The position numbers and the translations under genes were made by a program. From Bacillota bacterium (lineage in GTDB: Bacteria > Bacillota_I > Bacilli_A > RF39 > UBA660): a stretch of DNA of 64,000 bases. How positions within the stretch are numbered: the stretch's first letter is position 1; every line of letters begins with the position of its first letter. Under the pieces are notes generated by a model. The model was not told where the DNA came from. It did no database searches and worked only from the letters and a program-made list of their open reading frames with translations. Location: contig JAEYYH010000008.1 in assembly GCA_023430885.1 (NCBI GenBank), forward strand, positions 1 through 64,000. Reading direction: 5' to 3'. Shown piece after piece: positions 53,805 to 61,531 of this stretch.

Positions 53805-54095
53805 TTATTTACTATGTATTTTCCAACCAACTCCCTCATCAGGTTCATCATCAAGCATTGTTATATTATCAACTAATATGAAATATTCTTTTATATCTAT
53901 TTTTGGATTTAATAGATGTTTGTTTTCAATAAAAATATAATATAAAACGTCTTCTACACTATCAAAGAACTTTTCATCATATTCATAATTTGGTACCTCT
54001 TTTCTAGTGTCTATAAAAATAGATTTTGAAATGTAGAAATGATTTGATATCAACTTTTCCTCTACTTCACTTAATCTTCTCTCTAACTTTCTCAT
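53805..54095 (-). CDS. Unknown small element protein (96 aa)
   Basis: This acidic 96-residue protein has a coiled-coil-like start (MRKLERRLSEVEEKLI) and no recognised domain. It is the last gene of the minus-strand module; its ATG overlaps the stop of the preceding gene (ATGA). Confidence 0.6.
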   Translation of the reverse strand: MRKLERRLSEVEEKLISNHFYISKSIFIDTRKEVPNYEYDEKFFDSVEDVLYYIFIENKHLLNPKIDIKEYFILVDNITMLDDEPDEGVGWKIHSK

Positions 54096-54484
54096 GATTT
54101 ATTCCTTTCCTTTACTAATGCTTCTATCTCATCTAAACGCTCTAAGATGTCATCTTGATTTATAATAAACATTTTATCAATAACATACATTGAGGCTTTT
54201 AACTTAATATTTTCACTGTTTGAATTAACAATTAGGTCTTCTAATAAATCTAAAGATGAAATTGAGAGGTTTTTAATTTTATTAAAAGAGTTTTCTAACA
54301 GTTCGTTTTGTTTTGCTTTGAGTTCTTCTTTATATAATGGACTGCCTTTCCACCTATAAATAGTATTAGAATTAAGTTTTAATTCTTTGGCTATTTCATC
54401 AGTGCTTTTTCCTGACAATGTAAGTTGTATGGCTTTATATTGTTTTGAACTTAATTTTGTTAAATCCTCTACATTTTCATTCAT
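54092..54484 (-). CDS. Terminase-small-subunit-like HTH protein
   Basis: This 130-residue protein has an N-terminal helix-turn-helix of the phBC6A51/terminase small subunit type (SSKQYKAIQLTLSGKSTDEIAKELKLNSNTIYRWK) and a long helical C-terminus. ATG at 54484 follows GGAGGG; the ATG at 54490 is too close to it. No large terminase subunit is present, so it may act in regulation, or in redirecting packaging if the island is a phage satellite. Confidence 0.7.
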   Translation of the reverse strand: MNENVEDLTKLSSKQYKAIQLTLSGKSTDEIAKELKLNSNTIYRWKGSPLYKEELKAKQNELLENSFNKIKNLSISSLDLLEDLIVNSNSENIKLKASMYVIDKMFIINQDDILERLDEIEALVKERNKS

Positions 54485-54495
54485 TTTCATCCCTC

Positions 54496-55005
54496 CTAAT
54501 AACAAGTTTCATAAAATCTGTTGACCAATACTCCGTTAGATAGAAAGTGAAAAATATTATAATTGCAGTTTTTATACTTGGTTATGAAATGCTTATCAAT
54601 CATTAAGTAAAAATCAGAAAACGTGCAATTAAAATGATGAATACTGTCTTCCATTTCAACATTAACAATAAAGTCTACTAATTCCTCAATTTTTTCCATC
54701 TTTAAAAACGGATGGTTTCTTTTAAGTGTGAGAAAGTATTTAGCAAAATAATAAGCAATGATTTTTAATGCTTCATTTTCTTCTTCTGAATGACATAAGA
54801 GAAGGACGATTTTTTTACTATTAAAAAATCCCTCTATAATAACCAATAAATCTTTTAGTATATTTATATTTAGTTTATTATTACTTATTATATTATTATT
54901 TATTTCTGATTGATTTTCTAAAAGCAGTTCTACTATGTCTAGTGTTTCCATGTGCAGGTTTTCTATATATGGTTTTATTTCGTTGTAATTAGATAGATGT
55001 TTCAT
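54496..55005 (-). CDS. Unknown element protein (169 aa)
   Basis: This 169-residue helical protein contains a Glu-rich part and a hydrophobic central segment, with no recognised family. AAGGAGG precedes the ATG at 55005, inside the end of the upstream HTH gene (17-base overlap). Confidence 0.6.
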   Translation of the reverse strand: MKHLSNYNEIKPYIENLHMETLDIVELLLENQSEINNNIISNNKLNINILKDLLVIIEGFFNSKKIVLLLCHSEEENEALKIIAYYFAKYFLTLKRNHPFLKMEKIEELVDFIVNVEMEDSIHHFNCTFSDFYLMIDKHFITKYKNCNYNIFHFLSNGVLVNRFYETCY

Positions 55006-55300
55006 TTATACAACCTCCTTCATCAACATAGTAAATATGTTGGAAATAACCTTTTTCATCTTTTATTTTTTTTGTTTTTAAGTAGCCACACTTTCTTAAT
55101 TCCTCTATATCAGTTTTTAAACTTGTTTTCCTTCCTTTTGACAATGACATTAAATGTGGTTGATTAAACTTCCAATCATCTGCCATGCTTAACATTATTG
55201 TTAAAAGTCCTTTAGCACTATTGCTTAATCTCTTGTCGTATAGGAAGACTTTATCAATCACTAGGAAGTTCTTTTGGTGTTCCTTCCTGAATATTGGCAT
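54989..55300 (-). CDS. Helix-turn-helix replication-initiator-like protein
   Basis: This 103-residue protein (MPIFRKEHQKNFLVIDKVFL...) has the winged-helix fold seen at the N-terminus of plasmid/ICE replication proteins (RepA_N/DnaD-like): LSNSAKGLLTIMLSMADDWKFNQPHLMSLSKGRKTSLKTDIEELRKCGYL. The frame is open from 55363; the ATG at 55300 with AAGGAAG upstream is chosen. The C-terminal part of usual initiators is missing, so it may be only a DNA-binding factor. Confidence 0.65.
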   Translation of the reverse strand: MPIFRKEHQKNFLVIDKVFLYDKRLSNSAKGLLTIMLSMADDWKFNQPHLMSLSKGRKTSLKTDIEELRKCGYLKTKKIKDEKGYFQHIYYVDEGGCINETSI

Positions 55301-55442
55301 TGTCATCACTTCCTTTTGCTTCCTCAATAAGATACTTTTCATATTCAGAGCGATTTTTGTCAATATAGTTTAAAATATCACTTACTAAAATGGTTTGACA
55401 TATCTTATCTAACTGGTCATCTGTTATTAGTGGTATATTCAC
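55254..55442 (-). CDS. Unknown small acidic element protein (62 aa)
   Basis: GTG start at 55442 follows GAAAGGAG. The protein (MNIPLITDDQLDKICQTILV...) is helical and acidic. It overlaps the next gene by 47 bases. Similar small genes precede HTH replication genes in Firmicute mobile elements; function is unknown. Confidence 0.6.
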   Translation of the reverse strand: MNIPLITDDQLDKICQTILVSDILNYIDKNRSEYEKYLIEEAKGSDDNANIQEGTPKELPSD

Positions 55443-55473
55443 AATTATCGCTCCTTTCTATGATTGAACTGTT

Positions 55474-55635
55474 TTATTTACTTTGTTCTGATAATTTTTT
55501 TTGAACTCTTTTTTGCCAATAAGTTTGATTGTGTTTCCTAACCTTATCTTTATTGTTTTTTCGCCAATTCTTATAGTACTCTAATTTTTCTTTTCTTATT
55601 AAATCTTCATTGACATTACGTTCTAACTTTGACAT
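55474..55635 (-). CDS. Small basic element protein (53 aa)
   Basis: ATG at 55635 follows a consensus AGGAGGT. The frame encodes MSKLERNVNEDLIRKEKLEYYKNWRKNNKDKV... ending QSK, a highly basic peptide with the YKxWRKxNKDKVRxHNxxYW pattern often met in small phage and ICE proteins. It is the first gene of the minus-strand module. Confidence 0.7.
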   Translation of the reverse strand: MSKLERNVNEDLIRKEKLEYYKNWRKNNKDKVRKHNQTYWQKRVQKKLSEQSK

Positions 55636-55680
55636 TTTTACCTCCTATTTGATTTATTTTCGCTTTTTATATTGCTTTAT

Positions 55681-55705
55681 GTTACATTTAGATTTATAAT
55701 GTAAC
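55681..55705. promoter_or_regulatory. Palindromic operator between Xre gene and minus-strand module
   Basis: GTTACATT (55681-55688) and its exact complement AATGTAAC (55698-55705), 9 bases apart, lie between the divergent transcription units and overlap AT-rich promoter-like sequence. It is the expected site for the adjacent Xre regulator. Confidence 0.65.
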
Positions 55706-55806
55706 TATCGGCAAGTTAAATATATCATAAGAGAAAACAAAAAAACAATAGAAATGAAAGCAAAACTTTTAAACGTAACACATTTATAACAGATAGGAGA
55801 ATTGAT

Positions 55807-56454
55807 ATGAAAAAGGTAACAAAAAAAGTAAAACCAAATGATAGTTCTACTCTAGGAAAAAGAATTGAGTACATTAGGACTAACAAAGGAATGACGCAAG
55901 ATAAATTGGCAGGAGAAATAGGAAGAAATAGGGTTGAAGTAAATTATTATGAGAATGACAATAGAAGCCCCGATTATAGCACTTTAAAAGCCATTTGTGA
56001 GGCTTTAAGCGTTTCTGCAGATTATTTGCTAGGTTTGACCAATTTTGAGAGCCTAGAAACAAATAATAAGGTTATAAATGAGAGTTTGGGTTTGACTGAT
56101 AAAGCAATAAGTAATCTTAACTCGTTTTATAATACAGAAAAAGAAGTTAATTCATTTGGTATATTATGCAATAAGGTTTATTTATTAAACAGAATGCTTG
56201 AAAGCAAAGATTTTATATATGATATAACTACAGCATTGTCAGATTGTTATAGGCATTTATCTTCAAGGCTTATGGTAAAAAACACCGACCCTTATGTTTT
56301 TGGTATAAAAAAGAATGACGTAGATAAGGAGTTTAAGTTTGCTATGTTTAATGCACAAAATGTTACTGTGAAGTTATTTAATGAAATGAATGATGAGTTT
56401 ATTGTTAAATCTAATTTTCAGGTGGAAGAAAAAAAGGATGATTTTTATGTATAA
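55807..56454 (+). CDS. Xre-family transcriptional regulator of the element
   Basis: This 215-residue protein has an N-terminal HTH (LGKRIEYIRTNKGMTQDKLAGEIGRNRVEVNYYENDNRSPDYSTL...ALSVSADYLLGLT) and a helical C-terminal domain. It is divergent from the minus-strand module and overlaps the recombinase by 8 bases, so it likely controls both. ATG follows ATAGGAGA. Confidence 0.88.
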   Translation: MKKVTKKVKPNDSSTLGKRIEYIRTNKGMTQDKLAGEIGRNRVEVNYYENDNRSPDYSTLKAICEALSVSADYLLGLTNFESLETNNKVINESLGLTDKAISNLNSFYNTEKEVNSFGILCNKVYLLNRMLESKDFIYDITTALSDCYRHLSSRLMVKNTDPYVFGIKKNDVDKEFKFAMFNAQNVTVKLFNEMNDEFIVKSNFQVEEKKDDFYV

Positions 56455-57934
56455 TGCAGTAATATATGCTAGATATAGTTCTCATAGTCAAAATGAGCAA
56501 TCTATAGAAACTCAAATAGCACATTGCACTGAATATGCGAAGAAAAATGGTTTTAATATTGTGGGAGAATATGTAGATAAAGCAAAGACTGGAAAAAATG
56601 ATAATAGAGAAAGTTTTCAAAAAATGATTGAAGATAGTAAGAAAGGTTTTTTCAATTATGTCATAATTTACAAGATTGATAGATTTGCAAGAAATAGATA
56701 TGATAGTGCAATGAATAAAAATAAATTAAAGAAGAACAATGTCAAAGTATTATCAGCAACAGAAAATATATCTGATGACCCACAAGGAGTACTAATAGAG
56801 GCAGTATTAGAAGGGTTTGCTGAATATTATTCTCTCAATCTATCAAAAAACATAAAAGACGGTTTGGAAACAAACGCAAAAAAGGGACTGTCTATTGGGG
56901 GCTACTCTTTACCATTGGGCTTAAAATCAAATGAAAAGAGAGAGATAATAATTGATGAGCAAACTGCTCCAATAGTTAAGAAAATATTTGAGATGTATAG
57001 AGATAAATCAACAATGGCAGATATAATCAGATACTTAAACCTATATGGATTAAAAACATCAAGAAAAAATGAGTTTAATAAGAACAGTATTAGAAGAATA
57101 TTAACAAACGAAAAATACATAGGTATATATACTTTTAAGGGTGTAGTGACATCAAATAATATACCTAGAATTATTGACGATAAATTGTTTTACGGAGTAC
57201 AAGAAATGATAAGTAAAAGAAAAAATGCTCCAGCGAGAGCAAGGGCTAAAAGTGATTATATATTAACTACAAAACTATTCTGTGGTTATTGCGAAAGTAT
57301 GATGACAGGTTATTCAGGCACTTCAAAAACTGGTAAATTATATAATTATTATGCTTGTAAGAACTCAAAAGAAGGAAATTGCAATAAAGAAAGAGTGAAT
57401 AAACAATTCATTGAAGATTTTGTCATAACGAAGGCTAGAGAAATATTAACTACCGAAAATATAGATGTAATTGCTAAAAAGGTTGTTGATTATATTGATA
57501 TGACAAAAGACAATTCCGAAGTCAATAGATTAAATAAAGCAATAAAAGATAACAATAAGCAGAGAGCCAACTTATTAGATAGTCTAAAACTATGTGATAT
57601 TGAAAGTGTGAGAAAATCAATCTTTGATGAAATAGGAAAACTTGATATATTAGACGGAGAGTTAAAAAAAGAACTTGCTTTTGAAGAAGCAAATAATTTC
57701 AAAGTAACGGCTTCTCAAATAAAGTTCTTCCTTAAAGAATTAAAAAAAGGCAATGTGAACGATGAAAGATATAGGAAAATGCTAATTGATGTATTTGTAT
57801 ATAGAATATATTTATATGATAATGATACAGTTATGATAGTATTTACAACACAAGAGAAGACTTATAAACTAAATATACCAAGTGAGAAAGAACTTGTGAG
57901 TTCATTTATGGGTCAATCTGCTCCACCAATATGA
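56447..57934 (+). CDS. Large serine recombinase (integrase)
   Basis: This 495-residue protein has a resolvase domain with the catalytic Ser region YARYSSHSQNEQSIETQ, KIDRFARNRYD and the recombinase domain (NKNSIRRILTNEKYIGIYTFKG), a zinc ribbon (CGYC...YYACKNSKEGNC) and a coiled coil. The frame is open from 56390; the ATG at 56447 after AAAGGATGAT is the real start. It ends ...GQSAPPI with the att core inside the last codons, so its C-terminus is set by the integration junction. It should carry out integration at ssrA. Confidence 0.93.
   Translation: MYNAVIYARYSSHSQNEQSIETQIAHCTEYAKKNGFNIVGEYVDKAKTGKNDNRESFQKMIEDSKKGFFNYVIIYKIDRFARNRYDSAMNKNKLKKNNVKVLSATENISDDPQGVLIEAVLEGFAEYYSLNLSKNIKDGLETNAKKGLSIGGYSLPLGLKSNEKREIIIDEQTAPIVKKIFEMYRDKSTMADIIRYLNLYGLKTSRKNEFNKNSIRRILTNEKYIGIYTFKGVVTSNNIPRIIDDKLFYGVQEMISKRKNAPARARAKSDYILTTKLFCGYCESMMTGYSGTSKTGKLYNYYACKNSKEGNCNKERVNKQFIEDFVITKAREILTTENIDVIAKKVVDYIDMTKDNSEVNRLNKAIKDNNKQRANLLDSLKLCDIESVRKSIFDEIGKLDILDGELKKELAFEEANNFKVTASQIKFFLKELKKGNVNDERYRKMLIDVFVYRIYLYDNDTVMIVFTTQEKTYKLNIPSEKELVSSFMGQSAPPI
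57920..57929. other. attR of the ssrA-integrated element
   Basis: Second copy of the 10-base core gctccaccaa, inside the recombinase stop region; bases to the right are the former ssrA downstream sequence. Confidence 0.8.
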
Positions 57935-57950
57935 ATTTTCCTCGAACTTT

Positions 57951-57993
57951 TTCGAGTTTATGATAACAAATCAACTGTAAAGTTGATTTTTTT
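57951..57993 (+). terminator. Displaced native ssrA terminator region
   Basis: A hairpin CTCGAA/TTCGAG (57951-57956 with 57961-57966) and a stronger one AAATCAACT/AGTTGATTT (57968-57976 with 57981-57989) with eight T follow attR. Removing the element would put them about 25 bases behind ssrA. They now end the recombinase transcript. Confidence 0.8.
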
Positions 57994-58108
57994 TGCGATG
58001 ATACAATAATGACAGAAAACTGATATTTATAGAGAAAATTTGCATTACATAATTTTTTATCTAGCAACAGTAGACATAATTATAATTTTGCATATTTTAT
58101 ATTGGAGC

Positions 58109-58148
58109 AATACAACTATATTTATTTGTTTATGCATATAGTTGTATT
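58109..58148. repeat. 13-bp inverted repeat upstream of dapA
   Basis: AATACAACTATAT (58109-58121) and its exact complement (58136-58148), loop of 14 bases, end 23 bases before the dapA start. No T-run follows, so an operator or 5' mRNA hairpin is more likely than a terminator. Confidence 0.6.
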
Positions 58149-58171
58149 ACTTATTATTAAGAGAGGTTAAT

Positions 58172-59074
58172 ATGAAAGAAAAGGAAACAATATTTATGGG
58201 ATCTGGTGTAGCTATGGTAACACCATTTAATCTTGATGGTTCTGTTAATTATAAAAAATTAAGAGAATTAATAGAGTTTCAAATACAAAATAAGACGGAT
58301 GCTATAATTATAACGGGGACAACAGGTGAGGCATCTACTTTGACAGATAAAGAGCATTTAAAAGTAGTGGATATAGCTACAGAATGTATAAATGGTAGAA
58401 TACCATTAATAGCTGGAACTGGAAGTAATGATACTAATCATTGTATATTTTTATCAAAAAAAGTAATAGAATTAGGAGTGGATGGGTTACTTTTAGTAAC
58501 ACCATATTATAATAAAACTTCACAGAATGGGCTAATAGCTCATTATACAACAATTGCAAATGAAGTTTGTGATACTCCTATTTTATTATATAATGTTCCT
58601 AGTAGAACAGGTATGACTATTGAGTTAGGAACTTATCAAAAATTAGATGAAGTTCCAAATATAGTAGGAACAAAAGAAGCAAGTGGTAACTTGGACTTAA
58701 TAAAAGAAATAATAAAAAATACCAACTTAAGTGTATACTCAGGAAATGATGATCAAGTTGCTGCTATAATGAGTTTAGGTGGCAAAGGTGTTATATCGGT
58801 AATGGCAAACATATTGCCAGAAGAAACACACCTTCTAACATATGATCAAACAACAAAAATGCAAGAGTATTATATTCCACTAATTCGCGAGCTTTTCCCA
58901 AAAGATAATCCTAATCCGATAGCAATTAAAGAGGCTATGAATATTTTAGGTATGGATGTTGGACCTATTAGATTACCTTTGATGTATAGAAATGATGAAG
59001 AAAAGCAAGTATTAAAAGAAACACTTGAAAACTATCCAGAAGCGCAAAAAGTTAAAAAATTGAAATTTAAATAA
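58172..59074 (+). CDS. dapA: 4-hydroxy-tetrahydrodipicolinate synthase
   Basis: This 300-residue TIM-barrel enzyme condenses pyruvate with aspartate semialdehyde in the diaminopimelate/lysine pathway, which also feeds dipicolinate in spores. It has GTTGEASTL, GTGSNDTNH, VTPYYNKTSQNGL, YNVPSRTGM and the Schiff-base Lys in GTKEASGN. The frame is open from 58142; the ATG at 58172 follows GAGAGGT. It stands alone; related aldolases of the family share the fold, but these motifs fit DapA well. Confidence 0.93.
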   Translation: MKEKETIFMGSGVAMVTPFNLDGSVNYKKLRELIEFQIQNKTDAIIITGTTGEASTLTDKEHLKVVDIATECINGRIPLIAGTGSNDTNHCIFLSKKVIELGVDGLLLVTPYYNKTSQNGLIAHYTTIANEVCDTPILLYNVPSRTGMTIELGTYQKLDEVPNIVGTKEASGNLDLIKEIIKNTNLSVYSGNDDQVAAIMSLGGKGVISVMANILPEETHLLTYDQTTKMQEYYIPLIRELFPKDNPNPIAIKEAMNILGMDVGPIRLPLMYRNDEEKQVLKETLENYPEAQKVKKLKFK

Positions 59075-59095
59075 ACCATTCTATCAACATAAAAT

Positions 59096-59126
59096 AACCC
59101 TTATTTTAAAGGGTTTTAATTTTATT
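59096..59126 (+). terminator. Terminator after dapA
   Basis: AACCCTT/AAGGGTT stem (59096-59102 with 59109-59115) with T-rich tail. Confidence 0.85.
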
Positions 59127-59248
59127 TTAATAAGCCTAGGTCTTACATTTATCTTATTATTTTTATAACAATTTTAGCTGTTATCTATTTTTCATGGTAT
59201 AATAAAAAAATATAAAATTTAATATATGATTTAAAAGGAGTTGTGGTT

Positions 59249-60040
59249 ATGATAAAACATGAAAAGAATAATAAAAAAGATAAAATGAAACAAGAAGATA
59301 ACAAATTAATTGTATTTATAAAGGAAAACTGTACTTGGATTATTGCAATAATTACTGCCCTAAGTTTAGCAATATCATATGTTTTAAAATTTACAGAATA
59401 TATAACAAGTATTTTTTATTTCGATTACTTTGAAATAGATATAGGCTTGTATAGATATAATGATATAGGTTTTCTCTATAATATATTTTTATCATTTATT
59501 TTTCTTTTGCTTTTTATATCAAATTTAATTTGTTGGTGGCAATTATTGGAAAATAGAAAAGGTAAAATAATTAATATTTCGGTGTTTTTTTTATCAAACA
59601 TTTTTATAATCTTTTTATTTAATAAGAATCTAAATTTCATAATTGGTTTAATAAGTTTTATTCTATTATCAATAATAGAAAAAGTATTAGTTCTTGCTAC
59701 AAAAAAGATGTATTTTAAATATGAAAAAAGTGCAAAAGAACTTATTAAAGAAAGTATAATTAATTGTTTGAAAGTAATTCCTGTTATAATTATAATAGTA
59801 ATATTATTATTAGGGTTTAAAACTTCTAACTATTTAAGTAATTTAAAAAGATATCGAGTTATAGACAATAATAAGGTCGTTGTTTATTCAAATAATGACT
59901 ATTATATAATATTGGATTGTGAGATCATCGAAAAAGAAAATAAACTTATAATACATAAGGGAGAACAGACTAAAATAGAAAATACAAATATATCAAGTAA
60001 GAAAATAAAATTTGATAATGTTGAATTAAAAGAGGATTAA
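59249..60040 (+). CDS. Unknown membrane protein, possibly truncated by a stop
   Basis: This 264-residue protein has four or five hydrophobic segments (about 30-48, 70-92, 105-125, 135-150 and 175-193) and a C-terminal soluble tail. I recognise no family. ATG at 59249 follows AAAGGAG. After its TAA the same frame stays open for 35 more codons (NYTYIELNVVNKFDKHKGNW...) to a TGA at 60146-60148, so the stop may be a nonsense mutation that removes the last part of a 299-residue original. Confidence 0.65.
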   Translation: MIKHEKNNKKDKMKQEDNKLIVFIKENCTWIIAIITALSLAISYVLKFTEYITSIFYFDYFEIDIGLYRYNDIGFLYNIFLSFIFLLLFISNLICWWQLLENRKGKIINISVFFLSNIFIIFLFNKNLNFIIGLISFILLSIIEKVLVLATKKMYFKYEKSAKELIKESIINCLKVIPVIIIIVILLLGFKTSNYLSNLKRYRVIDNNKVVVYSNNDYYIILDCEIIEKENKLIIHKGEQTKIENTNISSKKIKFDNVELKED

Positions 60041-60163
60041 AATTATACTTACATTGAACTAAATGTAGTTAATAAATTTGATAAGCATAAAGGGAATTGG
60101 ACTATAAAAGTTGTACCATTGTTTTATAATAAATCAACTAAATATTGACTTAGGAGGTAGTTT

Positions 60164-60595
60164 ATGGAATATGAATTAAAACTTGCTAAAGACAAAGATA
60201 TAGATTTGCTTATACAATACAAAATAAATAATATATTAGAATATGCAGATGATTTATCAAACAAAGAGATTTATTAAATAAATAAATATGTAAAAGATAA
60301 TGTTTCTAAAAAAATTGATAATTATAAAGTGATTGTTATAGATAATAAAATAGTTGGCTGTTTATTAGTTGAAAATTATTTAGATGGCTCATTATTAGAT
60401 GAAATTTATATTGATAGTGATTACAGACATAAAGGTATAGGTACTTCCATAATTAAAGGTATTTTAAAAGAAAATAATATAGTTTATTTGTGGATGTACA
60501 AAGCAAACAAGGTGGCTTTTAATTTATACATTAAATTAGGATTTAGTGTTATTGATGAAACAGATTATAGATATTTTATGAAGTTTACAAATTAG
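60164..60595 (+). pseudogene. GNAT acetyltransferase gene with an internal stop
   Basis: ATG at 60164 follows a consensus AGGAGGT. The 144-codon frame has one TAA at 60275-60277 (codon 38). Upstream reads MEYELKLAKDKDIDLLIQYK; downstream shows the GNAT acetyl-CoA motif RHKGIGTSIIKGIL and the C-terminal ANKVAFNLYIKLGF. A truncated 88-residue product from an internal GTG at 60329 is possible but unlikely to be active. Confidence 0.8.
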
Positions 60596-60615
60596 AAGAA
60601 CATAATTCAATTTAC

Positions 60616-60657
60616 AAGAAGGCTATATAGTTATATATAAAATATAGTCTTCTTTTT
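60616..60657 (+). terminator. Terminator after the GNAT pseudogene
   Basis: 13-bp stem with one G-T pair (60616-60628 with 60642-60654) and a T-run. Confidence 0.8.
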
Positions 60658-60668
60658 AACTGTCAATA

Positions 60669-60698
60669 AAAAGAAAACTAAGTTAATAGTTTTCTTTT
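60669..60698. terminator. Terminator downstream of the coat protein gene
   Basis: Perfect 12-bp stem (60669-60680 with 60687-60698); on the minus strand it is followed by TTATT. It lies 95 bases after the coat gene stop. Confidence 0.6.
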
Positions 60699-60792
60699 GT
60701 TGGAGAATATTATTTATATAATTATTAATATACCTGTATTATTACATTGAAATTTTTGTTACTTTGAAAACTTGTCCCAAATTTTTTTGAAT

Positions 60793-61233
60793 TTATTTAA
60801 TACATAAATCAACAAATGTGTCAGGTAAACATCTACATGATGCAATATCATCTAATCTTATAGTAACAAATGAATCAGTAGCACAATATTCGGTACGGCC
60901 ACATTTACGACCACATTCTACTAGTACACGGCACTGACAAGTATTGTTATTAACGCATTCTACACGGAATACGCAAGATTCATTGTCTTCTCTATTACAA
61001 CCACTTTCATATCTACTAACAGGGAATTCCATTTCACGGTTTTCAGAAGTATAGAAAGTTACAGGGCGAGTGTTAAATGAATCACATCTGTTTTCTTCAC
61101 CAAGCACATCTCTACAACATCCTTGTGGCAATTCACTCGCTACAGCTTCTCTTTGTAATTTAACAATTTTATATAAAATTTCTCTAATATCACAGCAATT
61201 ATTGTAGTTACAATTATAATTTCCATAAAACAT
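60793..61233 (-). CDS. Cys-rich spore coat protein, CotY/CotZ family
   Basis: This 146-residue protein has about 17 cysteines spread along its length, an opening CDIREILYKIVKLQREAV and a core CVFRVECVNNNTCQCRVLVEC, VTIRLDDIASCRCLPD, as in the CotY/CotZ family that forms the cross-linked outer coat or crust. It is monocistronic, as expected for a mother-cell coat gene. ATG follows AAAGGATAAG. No sigma-K or sigma-E promoter was identified with certainty. Confidence 0.8.
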   Translation of the reverse strand: MFYGNYNCNYNNCCDIREILYKIVKLQREAVASELPQGCCRDVLGEENRCDSFNTRPVTFYTSENREMEFPVSRYESGCNREDNESCVFRVECVNNNTCQCRVLVECGRKCGRTEYCATDSFVTIRLDDIASCRCLPDTFVDLCIK

Positions 61234-61493
61234 ATTTATCTTATCCTTTCACTTTAAGTTATTCCGTATTATAAAATCAAAACATTATGTAAACCTAATA
61301 TTATAATACTTGCAGTAAAAAGTGTAACATTTATGAGACAAATGCATATAATAATTTTGGTTTTTATGGCAATAAATCCTATGGATATTAATACTTTTCT
61401 ATATTTGAAAAAATATTAACCTATTTAATAATTTTTATTTTATTAATAGATTAAAATTCAGATTAAACAATATAATTTCTAGAAAATAATATT

Positions 61494-61527
61494 AAAAAAA
61501 GTAAATATAATTTCTATATTTACTTTT
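61494..61527 (-). terminator. Terminator after the ABC exporter gene
   Basis: Perfect 13-bp stem (61497-61509 with 61515-61527) and a T-run on the minus strand. The rest of the gap 61234-61493 holds no supported gene. Confidence 0.85.
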
Positions 61528-61531
61528 TATT

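Larger units (their letters stand above)
48665..57929. mobile_element. Integrated element of about 9.3 kb in the 3' end of ssrA
   Basis: It is bounded by 10-base direct repeats at the end of ssrA and at the end of a large serine recombinase gene. Contents from left to right: a detached recombinase 3' segment, a two-gene cargo operon (membrane protein and PIN-like protein), an Xre pseudogene and another decayed gene, a six-gene minus-strand module, a palindromic operator, an Xre regulator and the recombinase. No structural phage or conjugation genes are present, so it is a small genomic island or satellite. The ssrA downstream region with terminators is displaced to beyond 57930. Confidence 0.85.

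Noticed and set aside
61316..61420. 28-codon ATG frame in the gap upstream of the coat gene (plus strand)
   Set aside because: No ribosome binding site or promoter; composition is that of AT-rich intergenic DNA.
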